DNA of 5,519 bases from Defluviitaleaceae bacterium (GCA_009779525.1 WREB01000099.1:1-5519); one strand, 5' to 3'; counted from the stretch's first letter, positions 1 through 5,435 are shown. Numbers and translations are program-made. Notes: a model not told the origin generated them from the letters alone.

Positions 1-582
1 GCACATGCACGGCGAATGCGGCTCGTCGAACGAAACGGTCAGAAAGAAGCGTTCGTCCCCGTGGTTTCGTAAAAACTCCACCGCCTTGTCGGCGCAGCGC
101 CGCCCGAAAGTCAGCTCGCCCGGAAAATCGTTTTTGTTCATGTGCGACGCGTCGCGCGAGATCCGGCGCTCATATTCGGTAAGCCCTTCGAGGTACAGCC
201 GCATGTCGTACCAGTAATTTTCGTCCCAGCCGTCCGGGCATTTGCCAAGCCCGAAATAGTCGCCCCCGTCAAGGTGCCATTTGCCGACATACGCGGTGTG
301 GACGCCTTCGTCGCGAAGCCTTTGCCCGAGAGTTTTTGTATTGTCCGATATGCCCATCCCGTTCGCCCAACCCGCGCACGAATGGGGAAATTGGCCCGTA
401 AATATAGCGGCGCGCGCCGGCTGGCAAACGGGCTGGGCGCAGTACGCGCGCTCAAAGCGCATCCCTCCGGCGGCGAGCCTGTCGATATTGGGGGTTAAAA
501 GCCCCGTTTCGCGGTAGCAGCCGCACATGTCCCACCGCTGCGTGTCGGTCATGATCAATATGACTTTATCGATTGCCCCCAT
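1..582 (-). CDS. Sulfatase, Cys-type (N-terminal part, runs off left edge)
   Basis: This is the N-terminal 194 codons of a type I sulfatase, which hydrolyses sulfate esters or sulfamates using a formylglycine made from an active-site cysteine. Read on the minus strand, the protein opens with KVILIMTDTQRWDMCGCY (residues 6-23), the metal-binding first strand. The C-x-P-x-R modification motif is CQPAR at 53-57, followed by A-x-x-TG, and GKWHLDGG lies at 100-107. A DEPHSP segment at 186-191 fits the usual S-x-x-x-PH-x-P region. The start is set by an in-frame TAA directly before the ATG and a G-rich stretch about 5 nt upstream. There is no signal peptide, so the enzyme should be cytoplasmic, and it needs a formylglycine-generating partner (FGE or anSME) not seen here. 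Family members are usually 450-500 residues, so about 40% is present. It lies 28 nt after a permease remnant on the same strand. The substrate (N-, O- or choline sulfate) cannot be assigned. Membership of the superfamily is very secure. Confidence 0.95.
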   Translation of the reverse strand, partial: MGAIDKVILIMTDTQRWDMCGCYRETGLLTPNIDRLAAGGMRFERAYCAQPVCQPARAAIFTGQFPHSCAGWANGMGISDNTKTLGQRLRDEGVHTAYVGKWHLDGGDYFGLGKCPDGWDENYWYDMRLYLEGLTEYERRISRDASHMNKNDFPGELTFGRRCADKAVEFLRNHGDERFFLTVSFDEPHSPCMC

Positions 583-610
583 TTAAACGCCCCCGATGCG
601 CTTTCTTATA

Positions 611-802
611 TCAACCCTTCACCGAGCCGATCATTACTCCCTTGACGAAATGGCGCTGCACGAAAGGATACAATGCCAGAATCGGAAGGCTCGAGACGAC
701 GATTAACGAATACTTAAGCAGATCCGCAAGCCCCTGCTTCGCGGCCCAAAACTCCGGGTCGCTTATCTCGTTCATGTTGAATTGATGCAGGACTAAAATA
801 TC
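611..802 (-). pseudogene. C-terminal remnant of a sugar ABC-transporter permease (LplC/YtcP/MalG type)
   Basis: The minus strand reads 63 codons and a TGA stop whose product matches the end of carbohydrate ABC-transporter inner-membrane permeases. The segment KQGLADLLKYSLIVVSSLPI is an amphipathic stretch leading into the last membrane helix. It is followed by LALYPFVQRHFVKGVMIGSV and a terminal KG, the characteristic end of the LplC/YtcP group. Full-length members have about 290 residues and six helices, and only roughly the last fifth is here. Reading upstream, the frame meets TAG at 805-803, just where the DNA becomes AT-rich, and I see no continuation of the family in the other frames. 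An internal ATG at 775-773 could make a 55-residue peptide, but it would not be a working permease. The 28-nt gap to the downstream sulfatase suggests that the two were once one transporter-hydrolase operon. An assembly join at this point would look the same. Identification of the family is confident; the cause of truncation is unknown. Confidence 0.82.
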
Positions 803-894
803 CTAAAAAAAACCGCATATGATATCTATATGAAAAATTTAAAGATAAAATAATACATGCATATACGATTTGCAAACACAAACGATATTACGAA

Positions 895-996
895 ATGATA
901 ATTGTAAAAAAACGTTTCATTATATTTATTTTCGCGGTTTGGATGATATTATTCCATTTCCAAATTAGATTCCACGAAACGATATCAAAAAGTTGA
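895..996 (+). CDS. Possible small membrane peptide (33 aa), doubtful
   Basis: An ATG-to-TGA frame of 33 residues begins MIIVKKRF, has a hydrophobic run IIFIFAVWMILF (residues 9-20), and ends in a polar tail FHETISKS. The layout of lysines, one hydrophobic helix and a polar tail resembles a single-pass membrane peptide, or the first transmembrane segment of a larger lost protein. Against it, there is no Shine-Dalgarno sequence before the ATG. AT-rich DNA readily encodes hydrophobic residues by chance, and the stop codon overlaps the predicted -35 box of the downstream sulfatase promoter. I do not recognise a family. It is listed only because it is the sole plausible frame in the spacer. Confidence 0.15.
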   Translation: MIIVKKRFIIFIFAVWMILFHFQIRFHETISKS

Positions 997-1020
997 CAAC
1001 TCGTTTAATAATTGTATCGT
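993..1020 (+). promoter_or_regulatory. Putative SigA-type promoter for the sulfatase/propeller unit
   Basis: A perfect -35 hexamer TTGACA (993-998) is followed after 16 nt by TATCGT (1015-1020), which keeps four of six consensus positions including TAT and the last T. Transcription would start near 1027, leaving a leader of about 50 nt before the sulfatase ATG at 1080. The weak -10 and the TATCGTT repeats around it suggest a regulated promoter. Confidence 0.45.
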
Positions 1021-1079
1021 TGAAACCGCGGCCAAATGAAAGCATGCCATGGCCGCAAAAAAACGTGAGGCGGTTAATA

Positions 1080-2573
1080 ATGAAAAACCCCAACATCATA
1101 TTCATACTCGCGGACGACATGGGTTACGGGGACGTCTCGTGCATGAATCCGGAAGGCAAGATACCGACGAAAAGCATCGACAAGATCGCGTCGCAGGGTA
1201 TGGCGTTTACCAACGCGCACGCGACTTCGGCGATATGTTCGCCTTCAAGGTATTCCGTATTGACCGGCAGGTATTGCTGGCGCCGGATGCCGGCCGGCAT
1301 CGTCGGCGTTTACGGCGAGCCGCTGCTTAAGCCCGGACGCATGACCGTCGCGGGCTTGTTAAAAAAAGCCGGGTATTCGACCACGTGCTTCGGGAAATGG
1401 CATTTGGGCATGGGCTGGGCGAAAACCGGAAAAAAAGACGGAAGGCTGCAGAAAATTGACTTTACGAAACCGGTGGATTCCGGGCCCCTCGCCTACGGCT
1501 TTGACGAATACTTCGGCGTGGACGTGCCCAACTGGCCGCCGTTTTGCTTCATCGAGGGAGATAGGACCGTCGGGATACCCGCGGGCGAGGCGCCGTTCGG
1601 TATTTCCAACGAGGAGATAAGCGTCAAGGGGCCGTGCGTCGAAGGATGGAAGCTTGAGGGCATCCTTCCGGGAATCATTGACAAAGCGTGCGGATACATC
1701 CGTAAAAATGCGGGAAGCGGCAAGCCGTTCTTCGTTTATTTGCCGTTGACTTCGCCTCACACGCCGCTCGCGGTCAACGAACGCTGGAAGGGAAAAAGCG
1801 GCTTGAACTTATACGCCGATTTCGTGATGGAGACCGACGCGATGGTCGGGAGGATAATGGATGCGCTCGACGAAACGGGCTCGGCCGACGAGACGCTGTT
1901 GATCTTCGCCTCCGACAACGGATGCGCGCATTACATCGGCGCGGACTACCTCGAATCGATGGGGCACTTCCCAAGCCATATCTTCAGGGGATACAAGTCG
2001 GATGCGTGGGACGGCGGGCACAGGATACCGCTTGTCGCGAGGTGGCCGGGCAAAATCGAGCCTAAAAGCGTTTGCGAAAATCCAGTAAGCCTTTCCGATT
2101 TTTTCGCGACCGCGGCGGACATAACCGGTACGGCATATCCCGAAAGCGCGGCGGAAGACAGCGTAAGCTTCCTTCCGATTCTTTTGAGCGGGGCCGGCCG
2201 AGTCAGAAACGAAATAATAAGCCATTCCATCTACGGCAAGTTTTCCATCTGCATAGACGGTTGGAAATTGATTCTTTGCCCCGGTTCGGGCGGTTTCGGA
2301 AACCACGACGTTACCGACGAGGAAGCGGCGATTCGCGGCTATCCGAAATATCAGCTTTACGACCTCGACAGCGATCCGGGCGAAAAAATAAATTTATATC
2401 TGCAAAACGCGGACAAGGCGTCCGAATTGAAATCGGTCCTTGACGATATCATTTCGCGCGGCAGAAGCACCCCTGGCGCGCCGCAGCCGAACGACCTGCG
2501 AAAAATCGACGCCGACGCCGATATTCCGCCTCGAAACTATTCGTATGATGACTGGAAGGGCGATACCGGTTAA
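1080..2573 (+). CDS. Sulfatase, Cys-type (complete, cytoplasmic)
   Basis: This is a complete 497-residue type I sulfatase of the arylsulfatase A-like class, expected to cleave sulfate esters, probably from a carbohydrate. The protein begins with the metal-binding strand NIIFILADDMGYGD (5-18; D12 and D13 are likely ligands). The formylglycine motif CSPSR lies at 53-57, with C53 the residue to be oxidised, followed by LTGRY. GKWHLGMG is at 105-112, SPHTP at 225-229 (H227), ASDNG at 277-281 (D279, N280 metal ligands) and GYKSDAWDGGHRIP at 304-317 (K306). The C-terminal domain has the usual YQLYDLDSDPGE ending (424-435). All expected catalytic residues are present. The ATG at 1080 is preferred over an upstream TTG at 993 because it has GAGG (1067-1070) 9 nt before it and starts right at the conserved strand. 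The longer start would lie in the promoter. There is no signal peptide, so it is presumably cytosolic. A maturase (anSME or FGE) must be encoded elsewhere. It is probably cotranscribed with the gene 50 nt downstream. The substrate is unknown. Confidence 0.95.
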   Translation: MKNPNIIFILADDMGYGDVSCMNPEGKIPTKSIDKIASQGMAFTNAHATSAICSPSRYSVLTGRYCWRRMPAGIVGVYGEPLLKPGRMTVAGLLKKAGYSTTCFGKWHLGMGWAKTGKKDGRLQKIDFTKPVDSGPLAYGFDEYFGVDVPNWPPFCFIEGDRTVGIPAGEAPFGISNEEISVKGPCVEGWKLEGILPGIIDKACGYIRKNAGSGKPFFVYLPLTSPHTPLAVNERWKGKSGLNLYADFVMETDAMVGRIMDALDETGSADETLLIFASDNGCAHYIGADYLESMGHFPSHIFRGYKSDAWDGGHRIPLVARWPGKIEPKSVCENPVSLSDFFATAADITGTAYPESAAEDSVSFLPILLSGAGRVRNEIISHSIYGKFSICIDGWKLILCPGSGGFGNHDVTDEEAAIRGYPKYQLYDLDSDPGEKINLYLQNADKASELKSVLDDIISRGRSTPGAPQPNDLRKIDADADIPPRNYSYDDWKGDTG

Positions 2574-2623
2574 TGCGCGGCCCCGGTTCGTGAATAATAA
2601 ATAAAAACCGCTGGAGGCGAGAT

Positions 2624-3853
2624 ATGAAGTATGTCCACCCCGCTTTGATTCCGCTGAGCAAGGATATTTTCTTCGATTGGAAGGGCGAGCGCTTCACTTT
2701 ATCCGACCCGCGCGTCGCTGGGGACACGCATCCCCAGACATGGGCGGACGACGACAATATCTACGTCGGCACGGGCGACCCCAACTGGTTTTGCAAAGAC
2801 GGCAAAAACGTGCACTGGACCGACAATCCGTATCACGGGGACGAATCGGCGCAAAACGCCATGTACGGGCAGGCGTTTGAGCGCATAACCGGCGGCGCGG
2901 ATGACGCCGCGCTCGAGCGCGTCCACGACATGCCGGGCTACATCGGCCACGGGGGCAACGGCCCGAAGCCATGCGGCATGATTTGCGTCGACGGCGTCAT
3001 CTATTACGCGGTGCAAAACCTGCTCGGCTACAAGACGCCGCCGCACCGGATAGGTTCGCAGCACGGCTCGGACGCCACGATCATCTGCTCGCGCGACCAC
3101 GGGAAGACATGGGAGCCGGATCTCGACGGCCTGCTGTACGAGTTCACTAAAAGCCAGTGGGACGCCGGGACGCATAAATGGAAAACCGCGGAATCGGAGC
3201 GGAATGGCTATAAGGGTTTCGAGCCGATGTTTCCGGGAAGCGAATTCGGCGGGCTGTCGTTCGTGCAGTACGGCAAGGACAACGCCGGGGCGCCGGACGG
3301 CTATGTCTACGCGGTTTCGGGCGACCAGTGGGACAACGGAAAGTACCTCAGGCTTGGAAGGGTAAAAAACGACCGCATAATGGACCGCCATGAATGGGAA
3401 TTCGCCTCGCTCGATTCAAGCGGCGGCCCGGTTTGGCACAAAGAAATAAAAAAAGCGGAGCCGATCTTGGAAATAGAGGGGCACGTTAGCCTTCCTGAAA
3501 TGGTCTACATACATTCGCTAAACAAGTACCTGCTGCTTACTTGGGGACTGCACGGCGATTTTTATACGCCGACCGGAAGCGAGTTAACCATTCTCGAATC
3601 CGACAACATATGGGGGCCGTTCTCGCTCGTGCATTTCGAGTGGATGTGGGACGGGCGCGACGTATGCGCCTACACCCCGCGCGTGCCGCTCAAATGGTTC
3701 GATCACGAGACGGGCTGCGGATACATCCTGCACTCGGGCAACTGGGGTTATTCCGACGCGGAGGGCAACTGGAAAAGCTATCCGCAGTATTACCGCCCGC
3801 ATCTTAAAAAATTTTGGATCGGTCGGCGCTGGGACAAGGAATTGCAAAAATAG
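2624..3853 (+). CDS. Predicted beta-propeller protein with Asp box, possible glycoside hydrolase
   Basis: This 409-residue protein follows the sulfatase by 50 nt and has a strong ribosome-binding site (GGAGG at 2613-2617, 6 nt before ATG), so the two are likely one operon. I do not recognise an exact family. Visible features are a sialidase-type Asp box CSRDHGKTW (155-163) and repeated short strand patterns ending in G-D or W: DDNIYVGTGDPNW (43-55), DGVIYYAVQN (123-132), DGYVYAVSGDQW (225-236), NKYLLLTWG (300-308) and GCGYILHSGNWG (364-375). About five such units suggest a five-bladed propeller like sialidases, GH43/GH117-type enzymes or the DUF4185 group. Acidic residues recur near blade starts (for example D34, E201, D343), as in propeller glycosidases, but catalytic residues cannot be named. 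There is no signal peptide or membrane segment, and at least six cysteines occur, which fits a cytosolic location. Beside two sulfatases, a glycosidase or sugar-binding role in breaking down a sulfated oligosaccharide is the best inference. Confidence 0.78.
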   Translation: MKYVHPALIPLSKDIFFDWKGERFTLSDPRVAGDTHPQTWADDDNIYVGTGDPNWFCKDGKNVHWTDNPYHGDESAQNAMYGQAFERITGGADDAALERVHDMPGYIGHGGNGPKPCGMICVDGVIYYAVQNLLGYKTPPHRIGSQHGSDATIICSRDHGKTWEPDLDGLLYEFTKSQWDAGTHKWKTAESERNGYKGFEPMFPGSEFGGLSFVQYGKDNAGAPDGYVYAVSGDQWDNGKYLRLGRVKNDRIMDRHEWEFASLDSSGGPVWHKEIKKAEPILEIEGHVSLPEMVYIHSLNKYLLLTWGLHGDFYTPTGSELTILESDNIWGPFSLVHFEWMWDGRDVCAYTPRVPLKWFDHETGCGYILHSGNWGYSDAEGNWKSYPQYYRPHLKKFWIGRRWDKELQK

Positions 3854-3885
3854 CCAGCTGACGATTTTGCGTCCGACGGTTTTAT

Positions 3886-3915
3886 TTGACACAACCCCGA
3901 TTTATGTAATAGAAT
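3886..3915 (+). promoter_or_regulatory. Strong SigA-type promoter for rpmF-plsX-acpP-rnc
   Basis: A perfect -35 TTGACA (3886-3891) is followed after 18 nt by TAGAAT (3910-3915), five of six matches to the -10 consensus. The predicted start is near 3922, about 35 nt before the rpmF ATG. It lies in the only gap between the propeller gene and rpmF, as expected for a well-expressed housekeeping operon beginning with a ribosomal protein gene. Confidence 0.7.
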
Positions 3916-3917
3916 AC

Positions 3918-3945
3918 CCGGCGGCGATTTATAATCCGTCGCCGG
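3918..3945. promoter_or_regulatory. 9-bp inverted repeat at the rpmF start region
   Basis: CCGGCGGCG (3918-3926) pairs with CGTCGCCGG (3937-3945), eight Watson-Crick pairs and one G-T, around a 10-base AT-rich centre. The right arm ends on the first two bases of the Shine-Dalgarno GGAGGTG (3944-3950). The left arm begins at or before the predicted transcription start (about 3922). It could be a DNA operator over the start site, or, if transcription starts earlier, an RNA hairpin that partly hides the ribosome-binding site. Confidence 0.4.
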
Positions 3946-3956
3946 AGGTGATACGA

Positions 3957-4139
3957 ATGATTTGCCCAAAGGGGAAAATATCGAAATCAAGGCGCGACAA
4001 ACGGCGCGCGCAGACATGGAAAATACCGATCGCGAACCTCGCGGCGTGCGGCAAATGCGGCGAGCTTGTCAGGACGCACAGGGTATGCAAGTCCTGCGGC
4101 ACATACAACCGCAGGGAAGTATTGAAAGTAGCGGAATAA
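3957..4139 (+). CDS. rpmF: 50S ribosomal protein L32 (zinc-ribbon form)
   Basis: This 60-residue protein is bacterial L32, a component of the large ribosomal subunit. The N-terminus carries the hallmark basic stretch PKGKISKSRRDKRRAQTWK (4-22), which runs into 23S rRNA. The C-terminal part has a four-cysteine zinc ribbon, CGKC (31-34) and CKSC (44-47), followed by the usual CGTYNRREV ending. The length is typical. The ATG is fixed by a near-perfect Shine-Dalgarno GGAGGTG (3944-3950) 6 nt upstream and by alignment to the family N-terminus. A longer in-frame reading from 3867 would pass through the promoter and is rejected. Position 3 is a cysteine where the family normally has valine in MAVPK, a small oddity. 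It starts the operon with plsX, acpP and rnc. The DUF177 (yceD) gene often found just before rpmF is absent here. Confidence 0.97.
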   Translation: MICPKGKISKSRRDKRRAQTWKIPIANLAACGKCGELVRTHRVCKSCGTYNRREVLKVAE

Positions 4140-4142
4140 GCG

Positions 4143-4187
4143 ACCAGATTTTGCCTGGTTAAGATTGGCCGCGCCATTGGCGCGGCC
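4143..4187 (+). other. Two tandem hairpins between rpmF and plsX
   Basis: Four bases after the rpmF stop, ACCAG (4143-4147) pairs with CTGGT (4155-4159) around a 7-nt loop. A stronger perfect hairpin follows, GGCCGCGCC (4167-4175) with GGCGCGGCC (4179-4187) around ATT. No run of T follows (the sequence is ATAAGTTTATG), so it is not a standard intrinsic terminator. It may weaken readthrough, act as an RNA processing or stability element that separates high L32 expression from plsX, or mark a partial attenuator. Confidence 0.5.
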
Positions 4188-4217
4188 ATAAGTTTATGCG
4201 CGGGGGGTGCGTTGCGG

Positions 4218-5183
4218 ATGGATAAAAAATATACGATAGCAATCGACGCTATGGGCGGCGACTACGCTCCGGAGGCTGCGGTCGCGGGGGCCGTGGCGGC
4301 TGCCGCCGAACTAGAAAATTTCGGATTCGCGCTCGTCGGCCGCGAGGAGGAAATCAAGCCGCTGCTTCCGCAAAATGCCCGCGTTGGCGTCCAAAACGCG
4401 ACGGAAGTGATCGGCTTCGACGAGTCGCCGACTTCGGCGCTCCGTAAAAAAAAGGATTCGTCCCTGGTAATCGGGTTGAACATGCTTAAAGATGGCGGCG
4501 CCGACGCGTTCGTTTCGGCGGGCAACACCGGAGCGGTCTTAGCCGGGGCGACGCTCATCGTCGGAAGGTCGGAGGGGATAGAGCGGCCGGCGCTTGGCAC
4601 GATGATCCCAAACGCCAAGGGTCATACGCTGCTTATCGACAGCGGGGCCAACGTCGACGCAAAACCGTCGTATCTCGCCCAGTTCGCGCAGCTCGGTTCG
4701 GATTATTTATCGAAAGTGACCGGAATAAGCAATCCGCGCGTCGGGCTCGTCAACATAGGGACGGAAAAAGAAAAGGGCAATTCGCTAGCCAAGGAGGCGT
4801 ACGAACTGCTTGAGGCGGCGCGGGGCATAAATTTCGTGGGAAACGTCGAGGCGCGCGAGATACCGCACGGCGCGGTCGACGTCGCGGTTTGCGACGGCTT
4901 CGTCGGGAACGTGATATTAAAGTATACCGAAGGTTTCGCGAAGGCGCTGATGGATATCATTAAGGAAGAAATAACTTCGGGCTTAATATCCAAATGCGGC
5001 GCGCTGCTGGCTAAACCCGCGTTTAAGCGCCTCAAGAAGCGCTTCGACCACAGGGAAGTAGGCGGGGCGCCTTTTTTGGGCCTAAACGCGCTTGTCGTAA
5101 AGGCGCACGGGAATTCGGACGCCTACGCGTTTACAAACGCGATCAAGCAATGCGCGGCGTTTCTCGGCACGAAAATAATTTAA
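4218..5183 (+). CDS. plsX: Phosphate acyltransferase PlsX
   Basis: PlsX converts acyl-ACP and phosphate to acyl-phosphate. PlsY then uses this to acylate glycerol-3-phosphate, the first step of phospholipid synthesis in most bacteria. It is a cytosolic enzyme that associates with the membrane surface. The 321-residue product has the family signatures in order: TIAIDAMGGDYAPE (6-19), ESPTSALRKKKDSS (69-82), FVSAGNTGAVLAGA (98-111), LLIDSGANVDAKP (138-150), VGLVNIGTEKEKGN (175-188), DGFVGNVILKYTEG (226-239) and GGAPFLGLN (282-290). The length is close to the usual 330 residues and nothing is missing. The ATG at 4218 is chosen over a TTG two codons earlier because GGGGGTG (4203-4209) lies 8 nt before it and only 2 nt before the TTG. 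The gene lies 78 nt after rpmF and 15 nt before acpP, whose product carries its substrate. A fapR gene, often found next to plsX in Bacilli, is not present. Confidence 0.98.
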   Translation: MDKKYTIAIDAMGGDYAPEAAVAGAVAAAAELENFGFALVGREEEIKPLLPQNARVGVQNATEVIGFDESPTSALRKKKDSSLVIGLNMLKDGGADAFVSAGNTGAVLAGATLIVGRSEGIERPALGTMIPNAKGHTLLIDSGANVDAKPSYLAQFAQLGSDYLSKVTGISNPRVGLVNIGTEKEKGNSLAKEAYELLEAARGINFVGNVEAREIPHGAVDVAVCDGFVGNVILKYTEGFAKALMDIIKEEITSGLISKCGALLAKPAFKRLKKRFDHREVGGAPFLGLNALVVKAHGNSDAYAFTNAIKQCAAFLGTKII

Positions 5184-5198
5184 CGGGGGATTGGGCAT

Positions 5199-5435
5199 AT
5201 GCCGCTTGATAAAATCATTTCGATTATTTCGGAACAGTTGAACGTCCCGAAAGAAAAAATTAACGAAGCTTCACGGTTCAGCGAAGACCTGGGCGCGGAT
5301 TCGCTCGACATCTTTCAGATAATAACGGAGCTTGAGGACGAGTTCGGGCTGGAGTTTTCGAACGAGGCGCTGGATTCGATCCGCACGGTCGGCGACGCCG
5401 CCGAGTACGCTAAAACTAAGCTCGGAGAAAAATGA
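5199..5435 (+). CDS. acpP: Acyl carrier protein
   Basis: This 78-residue acidic protein carries growing acyl chains on a 4'-phosphopantetheine arm during fatty acid synthesis, and delivers acyl groups to PlsX. The attachment site is the conserved serine of GADSLD (S35), within the motif EDLGADSLDIFQIITELEDE (29-48). The rest follows the four-helix ACP pattern: helix I DKIISIISEQL (4-14), recognition helix II after S35, then FGLEFSNEALDSIRTVGDAA (49-68). Length and charge are typical. The ATG is supported by GGGGGA (5185-5190) 8 nt upstream. It is a mere 15 nt after plsX and its TGA overlaps the rnc start as ATGA, so translation is probably coupled. The plsX-acpP-rnc order marks this as the primary fatty-acid ACP, not a polyketide carrier. 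A holo-ACP synthase, needed for activation, is not in the window. Confidence 0.97.
   Translation: MPLDKIISIISEQLNVPKEKINEASRFSEDLGADSLDIFQIITELEDEFGLEFSNEALDSIRTVGDAAEYAKTKLGEK

Larger units (their letters stand above)
881..1021. repeat. Three copies of TATCGTT (candidate operator sites)
   Basis: The word TATCGTT occurs on the minus strand at 887-881 and 984-978, and on the plus strand at 1015-1021. The first two copies share a 9-base direct repeat, AAACGATAT on the plus strand, at 880-888 and 977-985. The second and third copies form a 7-bp inverted repeat (AACGATA and TATCGTT) that brackets the predicted -35 box and covers the -10 box. Such placement suits a repressor or activator site. 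No regulator gene is in the window, and chance is possible in AT-rich DNA. Confidence 0.35.
803..1079. other. AT-rich divergent intergenic region
   Basis: This stretch of about 280 bases separates the minus-strand permease remnant and sulfatase from the plus-strand sulfatase. It is strikingly AT-rich beside its GC-rich flanks. It holds a plausible plus-strand promoter (993-1020), three copies of TATCGTT, an 8-bp inverted repeat (CGCGGTTT at 933-940, AAACCGCG at 1023-1030), a LacI-like imperfect palindrome at 907-920 and a 33-codon ORF. I could not find a convincing minus-strand promoter. TTTACA (908-903) with TATCGT (887-882) is the best pair, but its spacer is only 15 nt. No tRNA, transposon end or known riboswitch was recognised. 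Confidence 0.6.

Noticed and set aside
142..498. Plus-strand frames over the first sulfatase
   Set aside because: They lie opposite an unmistakable sulfatase reading with CQPAR and GKWH motifs.
814..832. CATAT/ATATG palindrome in the AT-rich spacer
   Set aside because: The arms are only 5 bp in very AT-rich DNA, so chance occurrence is likely.
850..876. Minus-strand promoter TTTGCA/TATTAT for the left sulfatase
   Set aside because: The spacer of 15 nt is too short and the -35 is weak, so it was not listed as a feature.
993..1079. Upstream TTG start adding 29 residues to the plus-strand sulfatase
   Set aside because: The added segment has no sulfatase similarity, starts on the -35 box, and lacks a ribosome-binding site. 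The ATG at 1080 has one and begins at the conserved strand.
780..1080. Insertion sequence or attachment site at the permease break
   Set aside because: There are no transposase or integrase remnants, target duplications or terminal inverted repeats that I could find around the junction.
2699..3391. Long minus-strand frame of 230 codons opposite the propeller gene
   Set aside because: It is arginine- and valine-rich with no motif, has no ribosome-binding site, and mirrors a GC-rich coding gene. It is a shadow frame.
3854..3885. Intrinsic terminator after the propeller gene
   Set aside because: CGTCCGACG followed by GGTTTTATTT looks suggestive, but the stem would have a one-base loop and only four pairs. 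Readthrough into rpmF is possible.
3867..3956. N-terminal extension of rpmF
   Set aside because: It runs through the TTGACA/TAGAAT promoter and the Shine-Dalgarno sequence. L32 starts at MICPKGK.
4167..4187. Rho-independent terminator after rpmF
   Set aside because: A good stem but no T-run follows, and plsX, acpP and rnc continue in the same direction with no strong promoter in between.
4212..4217. TTG start for plsX
   Set aside because: It is only 2 nt from the Shine-Dalgarno sequence, while the ATG at 4218 has normal 8-nt spacing.
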